Assembly (NCBI RefSeq): GCF_029407905.1
Contig: NC_073645.1
Coordinates: 48,237,501-48,301,500 of the forward strand
Direction of reading: 5' to 3'
From: Bubalus kerabau
Lineage: Eukaryota; Chordata; Mammalia; Artiodactyla; Bovidae
DNA length: 64,000 nucleotides
Shown here: in pieces, positions 23,361-34,366 of the stretch
Numbering within the stretch: position 1 is the first letter of the stretch
Layout of the letters: every line of letters begins with the position of its first letter
The notes under the pieces: generated by a model
Told to the model about the DNA's origin: nothing
The model's database searches: none
Seen by the model: the letters and a program-made list of their open reading frames with translations, nothing else
Position numbers and translations under genes: made by a program

Positions 23361-23452
23361 TTTGCTGAGCACCTACTATGTGCCAGGCTCTGTGATGGGT
23401 GCTGAATTTGCTGAGCACCTACTATGTGCCAGGCTCTGTGATGGGTGCAGAG
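23361..23452. repeat. 46-bp tandem duplication within an L2-like tail
   Basis: Two copies with period 46 (23361 and 23407). The first 42 bases are identical, starting 'tttgctgagcacctactatg'; only the last four differ. The unit resembles the L2/MIR 3' end ('acctactatgtgccaggctc'). Confidence 0.95.
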
Positions 23453-23742
23453 GGAACTTCCTGGCTTCATGGAATTAACAGACTGGAGGTCACATCAAGC
23501 AGGTCATCAAACTGCCAGGCCAGGGATTATTACATTAAAGTCTACTGAATTTCTTTCAGGTGTTTAGACTCAGTTTTGACAAAAGCCCCAACCAATAAAC
23601 AGAGAAATTAAAAAGGAAACATTGTATTCTTTGCCCTTCAATCTACATCATGATTGTATGGGCAGTTTTATTTATGAAATCCTATTTTCTCACTGAGACC
23701 TAGTAAATAACTAAAGATAAGATCTAAGCTCCTAAAAATCAG

Positions 23743-24330
23743 CCTCAGTTTCCTAGGGCTGCTTTAACAAAGTACCACAGTCTGTGTGGCTTACACAACA
23801 GAAATTTTATTTTCTCACAGTTCTAGAGGGCTTCTTAGGTGGCACTAATGGTAAAGAACCTGCCTGCCGATGCAGGAGACTTAAGAGATGCAGGTTTGAT
23901 CCCCAGGTCAGGAAGATTCCCTGGAGGAGGGCATGGCAACCCACTCCAGTGGGTACGACTCTTGCCTGGAGAATCCCATGGACAGAGAAGCCTGGTGGGC
24001 TACAGTTGGACACAACTGAAGTGACAAAGAGTTGGACACAAATGAAGTGACCTAGCAACAGCAGCTGGAACCTAGAAGTTCAAGATCAAGGTGCCAGCAG
24101 CTCTGAGCCTTCTCCGGGTATCTTCAGCGTTCCTTCCCTCTGCGTGTGTCTATGTCCTAAACTCTTCCTACAAGGACATCAGTCATATTAGATGATGGCC
24201 CATCCTCCCTAACAACCTCACTGAGCCTGAATCGTCTCCTTAAAGACCCTGCTCTAAACACACACTCTGAGGTTCTAGTGGGGGGGTGGGGCACAGTTGA
24301 GTCCATAACAGACTCCACTACATCACATCA
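23743..24330 (+). mobile_element. Ancient interspersed repeat (TTCTGGAGG-core type), split by a SINE
   Basis: Left part 'ttcctagggctgctttaaca' with 'attttctcacagttctag'; right part 'ctagaagttcaagatcaagg' and 'tcctacaaggacatcagtca'. The same repeat recurs at 31375 and 37300. It is a common mammalian repeat whose family name I cannot assign from memory. Confidence 0.5.
23828..24065 (+). mobile_element. Bov-tA SINE
   Basis: Full-length copy. The head is 'gggcttcttaggtggcacta' and the body 'ttgcctggagaatcccatgg'. The tail has a partial internal duplication: 'gttggacacaactgaagtga' and 'gttggacacaaatgaagtga'. It interrupts the repeat at 23743-24330. Confidence 0.95.
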
Positions 24331-25369
24331 AGTCCTGCTCTCTTCTGGGCTGGGAAACCAGGAGAGGAGACAGACGGGCCACTTGGTATGCCTATCCAGC
24401 TAGCGCTTTTCAAACAGGACAAACTTCCTTTAAAAGTAATCACATCTTTTACATCAAATATCTTCCTCAATTAAGCTGTTTCAAGGTGTCACTCCATCTG
24501 TCCTTGGTTAACTGAACATGGCTTTGAAACAAGATGTCTTTTATCTAATATAATATTAACTGATGTAAGAGTTGATTGGAGAGGAAGAAAATAATCTCGT
24601 GTGTAAAGTGGAACATTCAAGGTCAGAGAGAGGTCAAATGAGTTGGGTTTTACGTCAGGCTTTTGGTAGTAAATCATCCCTTTCCTGACCATCCCACACA
24701 ACACTCTCACGTTCATAAATGCTGCTTTAAGATATCAATTTCTTTTAAATGTTTCAAACATGATTCTATAGTGCTGATAATGACTTTCATAGCTTTATGC
24801 ATTTTATTGATTGTTTTTAACTTTATATTTATGCCTTAAGGCATATTACTAAGAAGGGCTCCGTTTCATAAATTGAAGGATGAGAGAGATAAACAGCAGG
24901 TGAGCAGGAAGATCAGATCCTGAACCGCGGGAGTAAGGGTGCTTCTATTCCTGGAGCAATTTATTTTCTCCAAATGAATGTGGATCAGCATCAAATCCAA
25001 TGTATAGCTTTGAAATCTGTATTATCCTCCATGAGACAGTCCTTTCCTTTTCCATAGCTGCTCTGCAAACCACAACTCTATTTGCCGGTGCAGCCTCTGT
25101 TGCCACCTCCCGACACACTCTGAAGTTCCCTTTGCATCAGCTGCAAGCGGCTCACTCCCGCTCGGGGGATCTAAAATCATCTTCTCTAGGTCATCTGCCA
25201 ACCCAGAGGCATCTCATCCTAAGTGTAAGTTCTCAAATATTCCTCTGGCATGTAACAATAAGGAAAGATGGTTTTAAGACAAAATGGAAAAGTTGGAGAT
25301 TTTCTCCCTCTCCAACCTGCAGCTCTTATCTTTCCACACATTCACTAGAATCCAGAGGATTCAATGCAG
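24331..25369. other. Unrecognised sequence
   Basis: About 1 kb, AT-rich in the middle (24720-24850). The open frame 25000-25374 has no recognisable domain. Confidence 0.5.
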
Positions 25370-25700
25370 TGTAATATATGACAGTGAAAATCTGGCAAGA
25401 ATCTAAATGTTTTTTCAAAGCGGATTGGGTAAGTCAGTCATGGCACGCACGACTGCCTCATATTCTGTAGAAATTAAAACTAAGGATTACAAAGAATTTA
25501 AATGATATGGGAAGTTGCCTGTGATAGAATGTTATGTAATATAAGAACACTATAAATGTTGATATACATTACAGTTGCATGTTTAAAAATGCGTGAGAAA
25601 AATATGGGAAAGAAATACATAAGTATTTCCTTATTTATATATTCCTACATTTTCCTAAGTGTCTATATGAAATTGCCATTATTTTTGCTATCAGGAAAAT
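25370..25700 (+). mobile_element. HAL1/L1-like 3' fragment
   Basis: Decayed sequence with L1/HAL1 flavour: 'atatgggaagttgcctgtga' and 'gtagaaattaaaactaagga', then an AT-rich end. Low certainty. Confidence 0.35.
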
Positions 25701-26091
25701 TAAAAAAAATTTTTTTAATAAAACTCAGTTCCATAATTCATTCCTTTTAAGTAATCACTTGGCTGGAGAAGTGCCTACATATCATTTCTATGGCTTCGAT
25801 GAATTTGAAAGGAAAAGTGATCAATCTTTTGGAGGCTCTGGAGGAGAGGCAGAGATTTATGGTGGTTACAAAGGAAGGGCACCCATTTGGAGTGTTCATC
25901 ATCTTAGAGCATCCTTATAACACCCACCGAGGGACAAGCCTTAAGAGCTCAAAGTTAGGAGGGAAATTTGAAAGTCACACTACTGTCTTGATCAAAGCAG
26001 AGGATCTAGATCATTGCAAAGTAGATGTTTAGAAGGTGTGGTCTCTGAGAGTTAGCCCAGTTATAGATAATGACCAAGTGTAAGTATATGA

Positions 26092-26133
<42 letters not shown>

Positions 26134-26870
26134 TATTGAGATCCAGCCACATGGGTCCAAAGATCTATATCGTGAATGACCAAACTGATTAATTTTAACA
26201 TCAACCAGAAAGAATGCTGAACTTTACTAGCTCAATGTGAAAAACAGGTGGGAAAGATCTTCAGATGGTATCTTTTTTGTTAAAAAAGCAGCAGCTGACC
26301 TCCGCATTATCCTCCACTTCTTAATGGACATCTCCTCCCAGGGATGGTTCTCAGTGGTCCATGGCTCCTCCAACTCATTTCCCTCCCTGCAACCCGGGGT
26401 TCTTGTTCCTGCTTTCAGGGAGCACATTAATTATAGTTACACATCTGCACATCTCAGATAGGGAGCTCCGTGTTTGACATAGAAATGGCTTTAAATATTG
26501 ACGACTAAATCTCAGGACTCAGAATAGTGGCCTTCATCCATTGTGTGAGATTTCAGCCCGGGATCTCTGAGGAAATGTTGAACTTTATTAAACACAAAGT
26601 TAAATTAAAGGATAATACCTAAGATAAGTATTTAGGGCACAAAATTATTTTTTACCTTGGCTACATTAATGCTATGAGGGATCAATTCTTATAATTCCAC
26701 TTTCTCTCATAATTACAAAGTTGGCAGCAGAATTATCATTTGTGAAAGACAAGAGATGCCTTGTAAACTGTAACACTTCAGACAATTCTCTCAGGCAGAA
26801 AGTCCATTGTTCAAGTTCTGTTCATTGGAATGAGACTTTCTCTACATCGGCCTTGTCAAGCAAGATCAGA
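25701..26870. other. Unrecognised sequence with a small open frame
   Basis: The plus frame 25790-26032 (80 codons) has no family I recognise and no splice or promoter support. A (TG) tract lies at 26095-26131. Confidence 0.45.
26095..26131. repeat. (TG)n microsatellite, about 18 units
   Basis: Uninterrupted tg dinucleotides from 26095 to about 26131. Likely polymorphic. Confidence 0.95.
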
Positions 26871-26980
26871 ACAAAAGCTCTGGAGCCAGATAGCTTATGA
26901 GCTGTGAGATTTGGGCAAGTCGACTACTGGAGCTATTGAAGCTTTCATTTTATCATCGGCAAAATAGGTATAATAACAAT
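26871..26980 (+). mobile_element. MIR fragment
   Basis: 'ctctggagccagatagctta', then 'gagatttgggcaagtcgact' and 'atcatcggcaaaataggtat' follow the MIR core order. It abuts the Tigger-like element. Confidence 0.55.
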
Positions 26981-27295
26981 ACAGTTGTCCCTCAGAATCC
27001 AACGGGGGTTGGTTCCAGGACCCCACCTCCTCAGATACCAGAAGCCAAGGAATCTCAAGGCCCTTGTGTAAAATTTCAGAGTGTTTGCAATATAATCTAT
27101 GCACATCCTCCTGTTTACTTTAAATCATCTCTAGATCATTTATAGCCTGCAATACAGTATAAATGTTATATCGATATGTAAACTGGCGTGTACCATGGTC
27201 AAGTTTTGCTCTTTAGAATTTTCTGGGATTCTTTTCCCAAACAGCTTCAATCTGCAGATGGGTGAACCCACAGATGAAGAATCCATGGACATGGA
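26981..27295 (-). mobile_element. Tigger/pogo-like DNA transposon remnant
   Basis: Starts after TA with 'cagttgtccctcagaatcca' and 'gggggttggttccaggaccc', then 'ctatgcacatcctcctgttt' and 'taaatcatctctagatcatt'. The right end is 'gtgaacccacagatgaagaa'. Order and ends fit a non-autonomous pogo-type element read in reverse. Confidence 0.6.
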
Positions 27296-28036
27296 AAGCC
27301 AGTGGTCTCTCCTTCCTGGGCTTGTGCTAAGGTGAAGAGTCAGTTAGACAGAGCCTGGCATGCAATATGCTGTCAACATCACCACTGTGTACACAGAGTT
27401 CCTTACTGTCTAGCATCAGAAACATTTCATTTTGTGAATATGACCTCTAATTTCCTTCCCTGTGTGAGACCGCTGACGTTTTTTGCAGTCGTAACAATCT
27501 GTGCTAGCTTGTTAGATTTCAAATTACCTCTTGTCCACCTTCAAAATGCCATATGGCATCATCCGTCCTCTCCAGCAGATTAATTTTGGTTTAAAGTTGA
27601 GATTTGATCACCATACTCTCCTTTGATACTGCAAATCTACAAATTATTGGTCAGGATTATAAAAGGATGAATGAATACACACTGCATACTTTAACGTAAA
27701 GTCTTAGTCATGATGGTTAGATTTTCTGCCGCGTTGATCCCACTTATGACTAAACAAAATAAAATGCAAACACATCACAAGTAGGCCAGGGACCACGTTT
27801 TACAGTTGGCTGCATTTTGCTGCCTACTCTAGGAGTTAGAAACATATGTTACCTCAGTGAAGTCAGATCTCTTCTCCGGAACATCAGACTGGAGATTTTT
27901 AAGGGCAATTTGATCGTGGGGACGGTACTGGCTGTCCCGTAATCCTAGGCAAAAGGAAATAATATTGCTACTTTTTAGTATACGAAAGGATAAAGTGGAG
28001 TATATAACTTTACTATAAAATTTAATGTCACCTACT
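27296..28036. other. Unrecognised sequence
   Basis: About 740 bases, average to AT-rich. No exon or repeat recognised. Confidence 0.5.
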
Positions 28037-28046
28037 CAAGTATTAT

Positions 28047-28261
28047 GGGCTTCCCAGGTGGCACCAGTGGTAAAGAACCCAACAATGCCGGAGACATAAG
28101 AGACACAGGTTCGATCTCTGGGTCAAGGACAATCCTCTGGAGGAGGGCACGGCAATCCACTCCAGTATTCTTGCCTGGAGAATCCCATGGACTGAGGACC
28201 CTGGTGGACTACAGTCCATGGGGTCGCAAAGAGTGGGAAATGATTGAAGCAACTTAGCACG
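28047..28261 (+). mobile_element. Bov-tA SINE
   Basis: Complete copy with 10-bp target-site duplications, caagtattat, at 28037-28046 and 28262-28271. The tRNA-like head has a small deletion in 'aaagaacccaacaatgccgg'. Confidence 0.96.
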
Positions 28262-28271
28262 CAAGTATTAT

Positions 28272-28784
28272 ATGAACCAATAGTGAATCTAGGCTACTCA
28301 GACCCATGAAAAACCTTGTCTGTTCCCCTTATCCACCCCACCCACTCCATGGAGGCTCTGACTTCACTGTTATTCCGTTTGTCAGGCTGCAAGATGCCTT
28401 CCTCCATACTGTTGCTTTATGTTCCCAGACTCGGTAATATTAATAAGTGAACAAGTTTAGCCTTCACACACTCACCCATGCTGAGTTTGCACCCAGCAGA
28501 AGAGAGAATCATGTCTATGGGTTTCTCAACATCCCTGGAATTAAGAAAGCCTGAACTGCAAGATCAACTTTCATCCAACCTCTTAACACAATCATTCTGG
28601 AAGGAGCTGTGAGTGACTCAAACACTGATATGGAAGCTGCTTTGGAATATCTGAGGATAATTTTGTGATGACATTGTGAGGAAAAAATGAGACACCATGG
28701 ACCACCCTCCACATAAACACCAGCCACAGCAGCAGCCAAGCATATCTTCAGGTCTACGTGCTCAAAGCAGGGGCCAATAATTGT
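28272..28784. other. Unrecognised sequence
   Basis: About 510 bases with no gene or repeat I can name. Confidence 0.5.
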
Positions 28785-28900
28785 AGAACCTGGGCTCGGG
28801 TCCTGGCTCCACCATCCACTGGCTTGGAAACTATGGACGAGTCTATGGGATCGCTCTATGGAATTTCCTCATCCTCCCAACCTGCCCTGCATCCCTCATG
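28785..28900 (+). mobile_element. MIR fragment
   Basis: 'cctgggctcgggtcctggct' then 'ccaccatccactggcttgga' and 'ggaatttcctcatcctccca' follow the MIR core. Confidence 0.5.
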
Positions 28901-29604
28901 GAAAGCTGAGGAGAAGGAAGTCGCACTTTGCGATGCAAGCCTGCAGTATCAGGACGTCTGCCTGGTGTCCTGCTGCCAAAGCAGGAATGTGAGTCAAGCC
29001 CAGGAAGGTGGGTAGCGATCAGCCTTCACTGCAACACAGCCCTGGGTTACAGCGCTGCCTTCACAATGCAGCTATTCCAAGGAGAGTGATTTCCCCAAAG
29101 GTGCAAAGAATGCTTTCCCAGCTGCTGGTGCTGATGACGAGAAAGAAGAGATCTAAGAAAGCAGCTCTCTAGCATCTTTATCAGTTCATAAGAAGGGTTT
29201 ATTAAAGAATTTAGATAAAATTTCAAGCATCTTATGGGGAAATGATATGCTATAGCATTTTCAAGTTTGGCAGATTTGCAAAAGCATCAGGATATGGCAA
29301 TTTCGAGGGCCACCATTGACCCATCCAAAACGTATCCACGTCTAGTCTCATCCTTGGTGATAACAGAGCCCCCATCAGATCCACCTAGATGTGTGGCTGT
29401 GTCCCCATCTGAGCCTGGAACTGAGTGACAGAGATGTTCATCCAACATGATGTGCACGGATTACTTCCCGTGAAGCACAAATATAAGACTTGAAAGATGT
29501 CATGGATTTCTGTGCAGAGTCAATGCATCATGATGAACTGACAATAAAGCTGATGAAGACGGAAATCTCCTGGCTCTGGCCTGTGTTTAAGAACTCTTCA
29601 GTCA
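28901..29604. other. Unrecognised sequence
   Basis: About 700 bases with no gene or repeat I can name. Confidence 0.5.
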
Positions 29605-29765
29605 GCACAGGCCTGGGGCCAGACCAGCCTGTTCTGCATCCCAGCTTGGCCCTGAGCTCACCTGCATAGGGGAGATGCTTGCCCTCCCTCCACGTTATGG
29701 ATGAGAGTCTTCATCCTTAAAATGCAGGTAATACACCTCCTTCCCAGCCTTGTGATCCGTGCACT
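29605..29765 (+). mobile_element. MIR-like fragment
   Basis: 'tctgcatcccagcttggccc' through 'tcatccttaaaatgcaggta' follows MIR order. Diverged. Confidence 0.4.
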
Positions 29766-29800
29766 ACAGGTTCTGTATGTTACCAGGGGTGGGATGTGGG

Positions 29801-30346
29801 GTTCAGTTCAGTCAGTTCAGTTCAGTCAGTTCAGTTCAGTCGCTCAGTCGTGTCCAACTCTCTGCAACCCCATGAATCGCAGCACGCCAGGCCTCCCTGT
29901 ACATCACCAACTCCCAGAGTTCACTCAGACTCACGTCCATCGAGTCAGTGATGCCATCCAGCCATCTCATCCTCTGTCATCCCCTTCTCTTCCTGCCCCC
30001 AATCCCTCCCAGCATCAGAGTCTTTTCCAATGAGTCAATTCTTCGCATGAGGTGGCCAAAGTACCAGAGTTTCAGCTTTAGCATCATTCCTTCCAAAGAA
30101 ATCCCAGGGCTGATCTCCTTTAGAATGGACTGGTTGGATCTCCTTTCAGTCCAAGGGACTCTCAAGAGTCTTCTCCAGCACCACAGTTCAAAAGCGTCAA
30201 TTCTTTAGTGCTCAGCCTTCTTCACAGTCCAACTCTCACATCCATACATGACCACAGGAAAAACCATAGCCTTGACTAGACGAACCTTTGTTGGCAAAGT
30301 AATGTCTCTGCTTTTGAATATGCTCTCTAGGTTGGACATAACTTTG
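29801..30346 (-). mobile_element. BovB 3' fragment, inverted
   Basis: Reads on the minus strand as the last ~170 codons of BovB ORF2 plus the 3' end. The 3' terminus at left carries extra gttcagttcagtca units (about 29801-29845). Landmarks: 'tgatgccatccagccatctc', 'ggatctcctttcagtccaag'. The 5' truncation is at about 30346. Confidence 0.96.
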
Positions 30347-30454
30347 TGGTTAATGCTCAGTAAATAACCCTGGTTATGATCATTAATGAGTGGGTCCAAG
30401 GCAGTTGCTCCTTTCCCACCCAGACCCAGATGGTCCCTATCATCAAGACATCAG

Positions 30455-30640
30455 TGGTCACTGAAATCAGACCACAAAGTCCCAGGCTTTCTAACTATGT
30501 GTGTGACTTTGGGCAAGTGATTCTGCATCCCTTATCTCCTTGCTATGAAGTAGACATAGTGGGGCTTACTTCACAGAGTTCCTGAAAAAAGGTGCTGCTG
30601 ATCTAAATAGCACAATGCTCAAAATATAACATGCAATGAA
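30455..30640 (+). mobile_element. MIR fragment
   Basis: Lies between two BovB copies: 'gtgtgactttgggcaagtga' then 'ttctgcatcccttatctcct' and 'gcttacttcacagagttcct' match the MIR core. Confidence 0.55.
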
Positions 30641-31290
30641 CATCACTTCATGGCAAAGAGATGGGGAACCAATGGAAACAGTGACAGACTTTATTTTCTT
30701 GGGCTCCAAAAACACTGCGGATGGTGACTGCAGCCATGAAATTAAAAGACACTTGCTCCTTGGAAGAAAGCTATGACAAACCTGGACAGCATATTAGAAA
30801 GCAGAGATATTACTTTGCCAACAAAGATCTGTCTACTCAAAGCTATGGTTTTTCCAGTAGTCATGTATGGATGTGAGAGTTGGCCCATAAATAAGACTAG
30901 GGGCCAAAGAATTGATGCTTTTGAACTGTGGTGCTGGAGAAGACTCTTGAGAGTCCCTTGGACTGCAGGGAGATCGAACCAGTCAATCCTAAAGGAAATC
31001 AACCCTGAGTATTCATTGGAAGGACTGGTGCTGAAGCTGAAGCTCCAATTCTTTGGCCACCAGCTGCAAAGAGCTGACTCATTAGAAAAGACCCTGATCC
31101 TGGGAAAGATTGTAGGCAGGAGGTGAAGGAGACAACAGAGGATGAGATGGTTGGATGGCATCACTGACTCAATGGACATGAGTTTGAGCAAGCTCCAGGA
31201 TATGGTGAAGGACAGGGAAACCTGGCGTGCTGCAGTCCATGGGGTTGCAAAGGGTTGGACATGACTGAGTGACTGAACAACAACGACAAA
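30641..31290 (+). mobile_element. BovB 3' fragment
   Basis: Plus-strand BovB from the ITSWQIDGE-equivalent (catcacttcatggcaaagag) to the 3' end ('gactgaacaacaacgacaaa'). The frame 30773-31126 covers part of ORF2; stops and indels elsewhere. It is head-to-head with the copy at 29801-30346. Confidence 0.96.
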
Positions 31291-31374
31291 CAAACACTAG
31301 CTATGGAGAAGTGGCATCTCTAGCAGGGAGGAGCGAGGCTGCCAAAACCAGACAATCAGGGTCTGTGTATGAGT

Positions 31375-32035
31375 ATCTTCTTGCTGCTGTAACAAATGCC
31401 ATAAACTTAGTGGGTTAAGCAACACGAATTTATTGTCTTACAGTTGGATGTCTGAGTCCAATACGAGTCTCCCTGGGCTAAAATCAAGGTGTTGCCAAGG
31501 CTGCACTTATGTGGGAGGGTCTAGGGGAGACTCTGTTTTTCCTTGCCTTCCAGCCAGCTTCTAGAGACTGCCACATTCCTTGGTTCATGATCCCTCATCA
31601 CTCCAAACTTTTTTACATTATCACATCTCTGTGATCCTCCTATTCCTTCTTATAAGGACCCTTCTGATTAGACTGGGCTACCCAGATAATACAGGACACT
31701 CTTCTCTTCTTAGGTGGGTTCTTAATCCCACCTGCAGAGTACCTTTTGCCATTTTTTTCTTTCTTTTTTTTTTTAGTTGCTAAGTCATGCCCAACTCCTT
31801 TGTGATCCCATGGGCTAAAGCCCACCAGGCTTCTTGGGATTTCCCAGGTAAGAATACTAGAGTGGGTTGCCATTTCCTTCTCCAAGGGGTTTTCCCAACC
31901 CAGGGACTGAACCCGCATCTCCTGCTTGGCCGGTGGATTTTTTCCCACTGAGCCACTTAAAAGGTAATATATTCACAGGTTCTAGGCAAGAGGATGTGGA
32001 TATAGCTTGTGAGACCATTATGCTACCCATCACAG
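31375..32035 (+). mobile_element. Ancient interspersed repeat (TTCTGGAGG-core type), split by a SINE
   Basis: 'ttgctgctgtaacaaatgcc', 'ttattgtcttacagttggat', 'gggctaaaatcaaggtgttg', 'ttcttataaggacccttctg', and after the SINE 'atattcacaggttctaggca' and 'gaggatgtggatatagcttg'. It is the longest of the three copies. Confidence 0.6.
31775..31957 (-). mobile_element. Bov-tA SINE
   Basis: Inverted copy following a T-rich run (31751-31774). Plus-strand landmarks are 'agttgctaagtcatgcccaa', 'gagtgggttgccatttcctt' and 'tttcccactgagccac'. Confidence 0.92.
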
Positions 32036-32341
32036 CCTAGTTGAGGAGACTGAGGTAGATGTATTGGCTGGAATGTAGGGTCTTTAAAATGATGACTCTA
32101 TAGGAAAGTTCTTAAAATGTCACTTAAACTGAAAGGACGGAATCAAAGTCTTATGAACCCCATGATTACAACATTAAAATTTTTTTTTTAATGTTTGTGG
32201 GAATCCACACAAATGGCAAAGCTGTAACTTAGAGTTATGAGCCTGTTTTTGAGTAAAATTGAGGTGTGATTACAGCCATGCATGCATTAATTGAGCCTGA
32301 TCAATTAATGACCCAAAAGCCATAAGAGAGCTTACTAGGCT
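32036..32341. other. Unrecognised sequence
   Basis: About 300 bases, AT-rich around 32175-32190. No feature recognised. Confidence 0.5.
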
Positions 32342-32556
32342 GGGCTTCCCTCATAGCTCAGTCGGTAAAGAATCTGCCTGCAGTGTAGGAAAACTGGGTT
32401 CGATTACTGGGTCTGGAAGATCCCCTCCACCAGAGAAGGGAATGGCAACCCCCTCTAGTATTCTTGCCTGGAGAATCCCAGGCACAGACAAGCTGAGCGG
32501 GCCACAGTCTATGGGGTCCCAAGAGTCGGACACCACCGAGTGACTAAACCACCAGA
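32342..32556 (+). mobile_element. Bov-tA SINE
   Basis: Head 'gggcttccctcatagctcag', body 'ttgcctggagaatcccaggc', tail 'gagtcggacaccaccgagtg'. It is the SINE part of the left arm of an inverted duplication. Confidence 0.95.
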
Positions 32557-32679
32557 TTGGTTAAAAGTAGAGACTTTACATAAAGAAAGACCTTGATCCA
32601 ACTCTGTCTCTGACACTAACCATTTGGGCAATTGAGGTCATTTGGGGCAACTTTCTTAAATTGTCAATCTTACTTCCCC
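32342..32679 (+). repeat. Left arm of an inverted duplication (SINE + MIR piece)
   Basis: Matches 34041-34366 in reverse complement, not only across the SINE but also for about 120 bases beyond it ('agtagagacttta', 'tctgtctctgacactaacca'). I count about 14 differences over that non-SINE stretch. Similarity stops at 'ttcccc' (32674-32679). Confidence 0.85.
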
Positions 32680-32790
32680 ACATGTCAGGAAACACAAGAC
32701 TTGTCTCCTAGGGTGTTACAAGGAATAAGTGATGACAAATACCAAGAACTGAGCAGAGTTCCTGGCACATGGTGACACGTCCCCTGTCCC
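32590..32790 (+). mobile_element. MIR SINE
   Basis: 'ccaactctgtctctgacact', 'ttgggcaattgaggtcattt', and 'ggaataagtgatgacaaata' followed by 'gcagagttcctggcacatgg' follow the MIR core and tail. Its first half is shared with the right duplication arm. Confidence 0.6.
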
Positions 32791-34040
32791 TTCCCACCTG
32801 ACCACGTCACTACCATTACTGAGAAAGTGCCCCCTGCACTGGGGCCCCCACCCTGCCATCTCTTACTAAGGCAAAGCTGGTGGACATTTGAGGCAGGCTA
32901 CCAAGAACAAGGCTGAAGGGAGTTTGGGCATTTTCCAGCAGCTGGGATCCAGGTTTTCAAAACAGATATCTGCAGAAACCAGGACCCATGGCACCTGGCC
33001 TAAGTCTCTGGAGGACGTACTGCTGCCTGAGCAGGAGGGGCCAGCCCGTCTGCTTCTTCCCCTGCAGCTGGCCTGTCCCAGAGCTCTCACAGGGCAGGTG
33101 CCTGTCTGCGGGCCAGCAGGTCAGTCTCACTCTGCAGCTGGAGACCATCCTGGTGAAAAGGACACTGGCAGAGGGTGGACCCTGGGCACCTGGAGACAGG
33201 CAACCTGGGTCCAAGTGCTAGTAACTAGAGTGCTGAGTAACTAGAACGCAGAGCTGACCCTGTTCCCGCCCCGTTGCCTGGCTGCCCCCAACTGCAGGGA
33301 GGCGGCTGTCAGAGGCTCACAGCTTTGCTCTTCTCTGAGAACCATCCTCGACAGAAGGCTTCCTCAACCTTGGCCCACAGCTGGTGGGGACTCAGAGGGG
33401 TACAACAGCCAGGGCAACACTGCGGTTTGCTCCAGAGCATAACCCGAGGGCCAGCCTGCCCCTGGGGCCCATCCGCCGCCCCCCACAGCTTCCCCATCAG
33501 GCCTCTCTCACTCTCTGGGTTCTGTCCTCAAGGGCACCCTCCCCCTTGCACCCCTCAATTCCCACCCCAGGCTCTGCCTCTTGGAAACTTGACATGCTGG
33601 CATCTCACTGTGCTGACCAAGCGTGGGGGCTCTCAGTGTGGGTCCCCAGACCTGCAGCTCCAGTAGACGTCATCATGGGGTGACGTCAGAAATCCACAGT
33701 GTCAGGCCCCGCCTCCTGACCTGCAGACCCACTGATCCAGAAACTCTGGGGGAGAGGGGCAGAGTGCACCTCCTGGGCCTGATGGAGCCTTCTGGTTCAC
33801 TTCACGCCGCTTCACCCCAAGGGCACTGTGGGTCCTAGACGATCAAGCGCCTGCACAGATGGTGACTTGAGGCCCTAGAATGAAGCCAGAGCTCTTCTGA
33901 CTCACAGTCATCCCACGGCTTTTGGAGAACACACCGAGGGGATGGCAATGGGACTTTTCCTCAATGTCTTTAATTAGAACGAAGCCATCAATGATGGCAG
34001 CATGCAGTTACTTTGAAACAAACTAAAACTCATTTCCCAG
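32791..34040. other. GC-rich spacer between the duplication arms
   Basis: About 1.25 kb of GC-rich DNA with several stop-free frames (for example 33274-33666, plus) but no recognisable protein. Includes a MER5A-like piece at 33622-33770. Confidence 0.5.
33622..33770 (-). mobile_element. MER5A-like fragment, inverted
   Basis: 'gtgtgggtccccagacctgc', 'aggccccgcctcctgacctg' and 'cactgatccagaaactctgg' are in the order of reverse-strand MER5A. Confidence 0.5.
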
Positions 34041-34366
34041 GGGGAAATCAGATTGCCAATGTAAGGAAGTTGCCCAAAATGACCTCCATTGCCCAGATGG
34101 TTAGTGTCAGAGACAGATTTGGATCAGGATCTTTCTTTACTTAAAGTCTCTACTTTTTACCAGTTTAGTCACTCAGTCCTGTCGACTCTTACAACCCCAT
34201 AGACTGTAGCCCGCCAGGTTCCTCTGTGCCTGGTATTCTCCAGGCAAGCATACTGGAGTGGGTTACCATTCCCTTCTCCAGGGGATCTTCCTGACCCAGG
34301 AACTATTCCCAGGTCTCTTGCACTTCAGGCAGTTTCTTTACTGACTGAGCTAGGAAGGAAGCTCTT
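34041..34366 (-). repeat. Right arm of an inverted duplication (MIR piece + SINE)
   Basis: Reverse complement of the unit at 32342-32679: MIR-derived part 34041-34160, then an inverted Bov-tA. The junction between MIR piece and SINE is at the same internal position in both arms, so one copied event rather than two independent insertions is likely. Confidence 0.85.
34161..34366 (-). mobile_element. Bov-tA SINE
   Basis: Inverted copy: 'tttagtcactcagtcctgtc', 'attctccaggcaagcatact', 'ttctttactgactgagctag'. Confidence 0.93.

Noticed and set aside
25790..26032. 80-codon plus frame starting MASMNLKGKVINLLEALEE
   Set aside because: Looks mildly protein-like but has no recognisable family, no neighbouring exon and is within chance expectation for 64 kb.
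33274..33666. 130-codon plus frame in the GC-rich spacer
   Set aside because: Long stop-free frames are expected in GC-rich DNA; peptide low-complexity and overlaps a MER5A-like piece.
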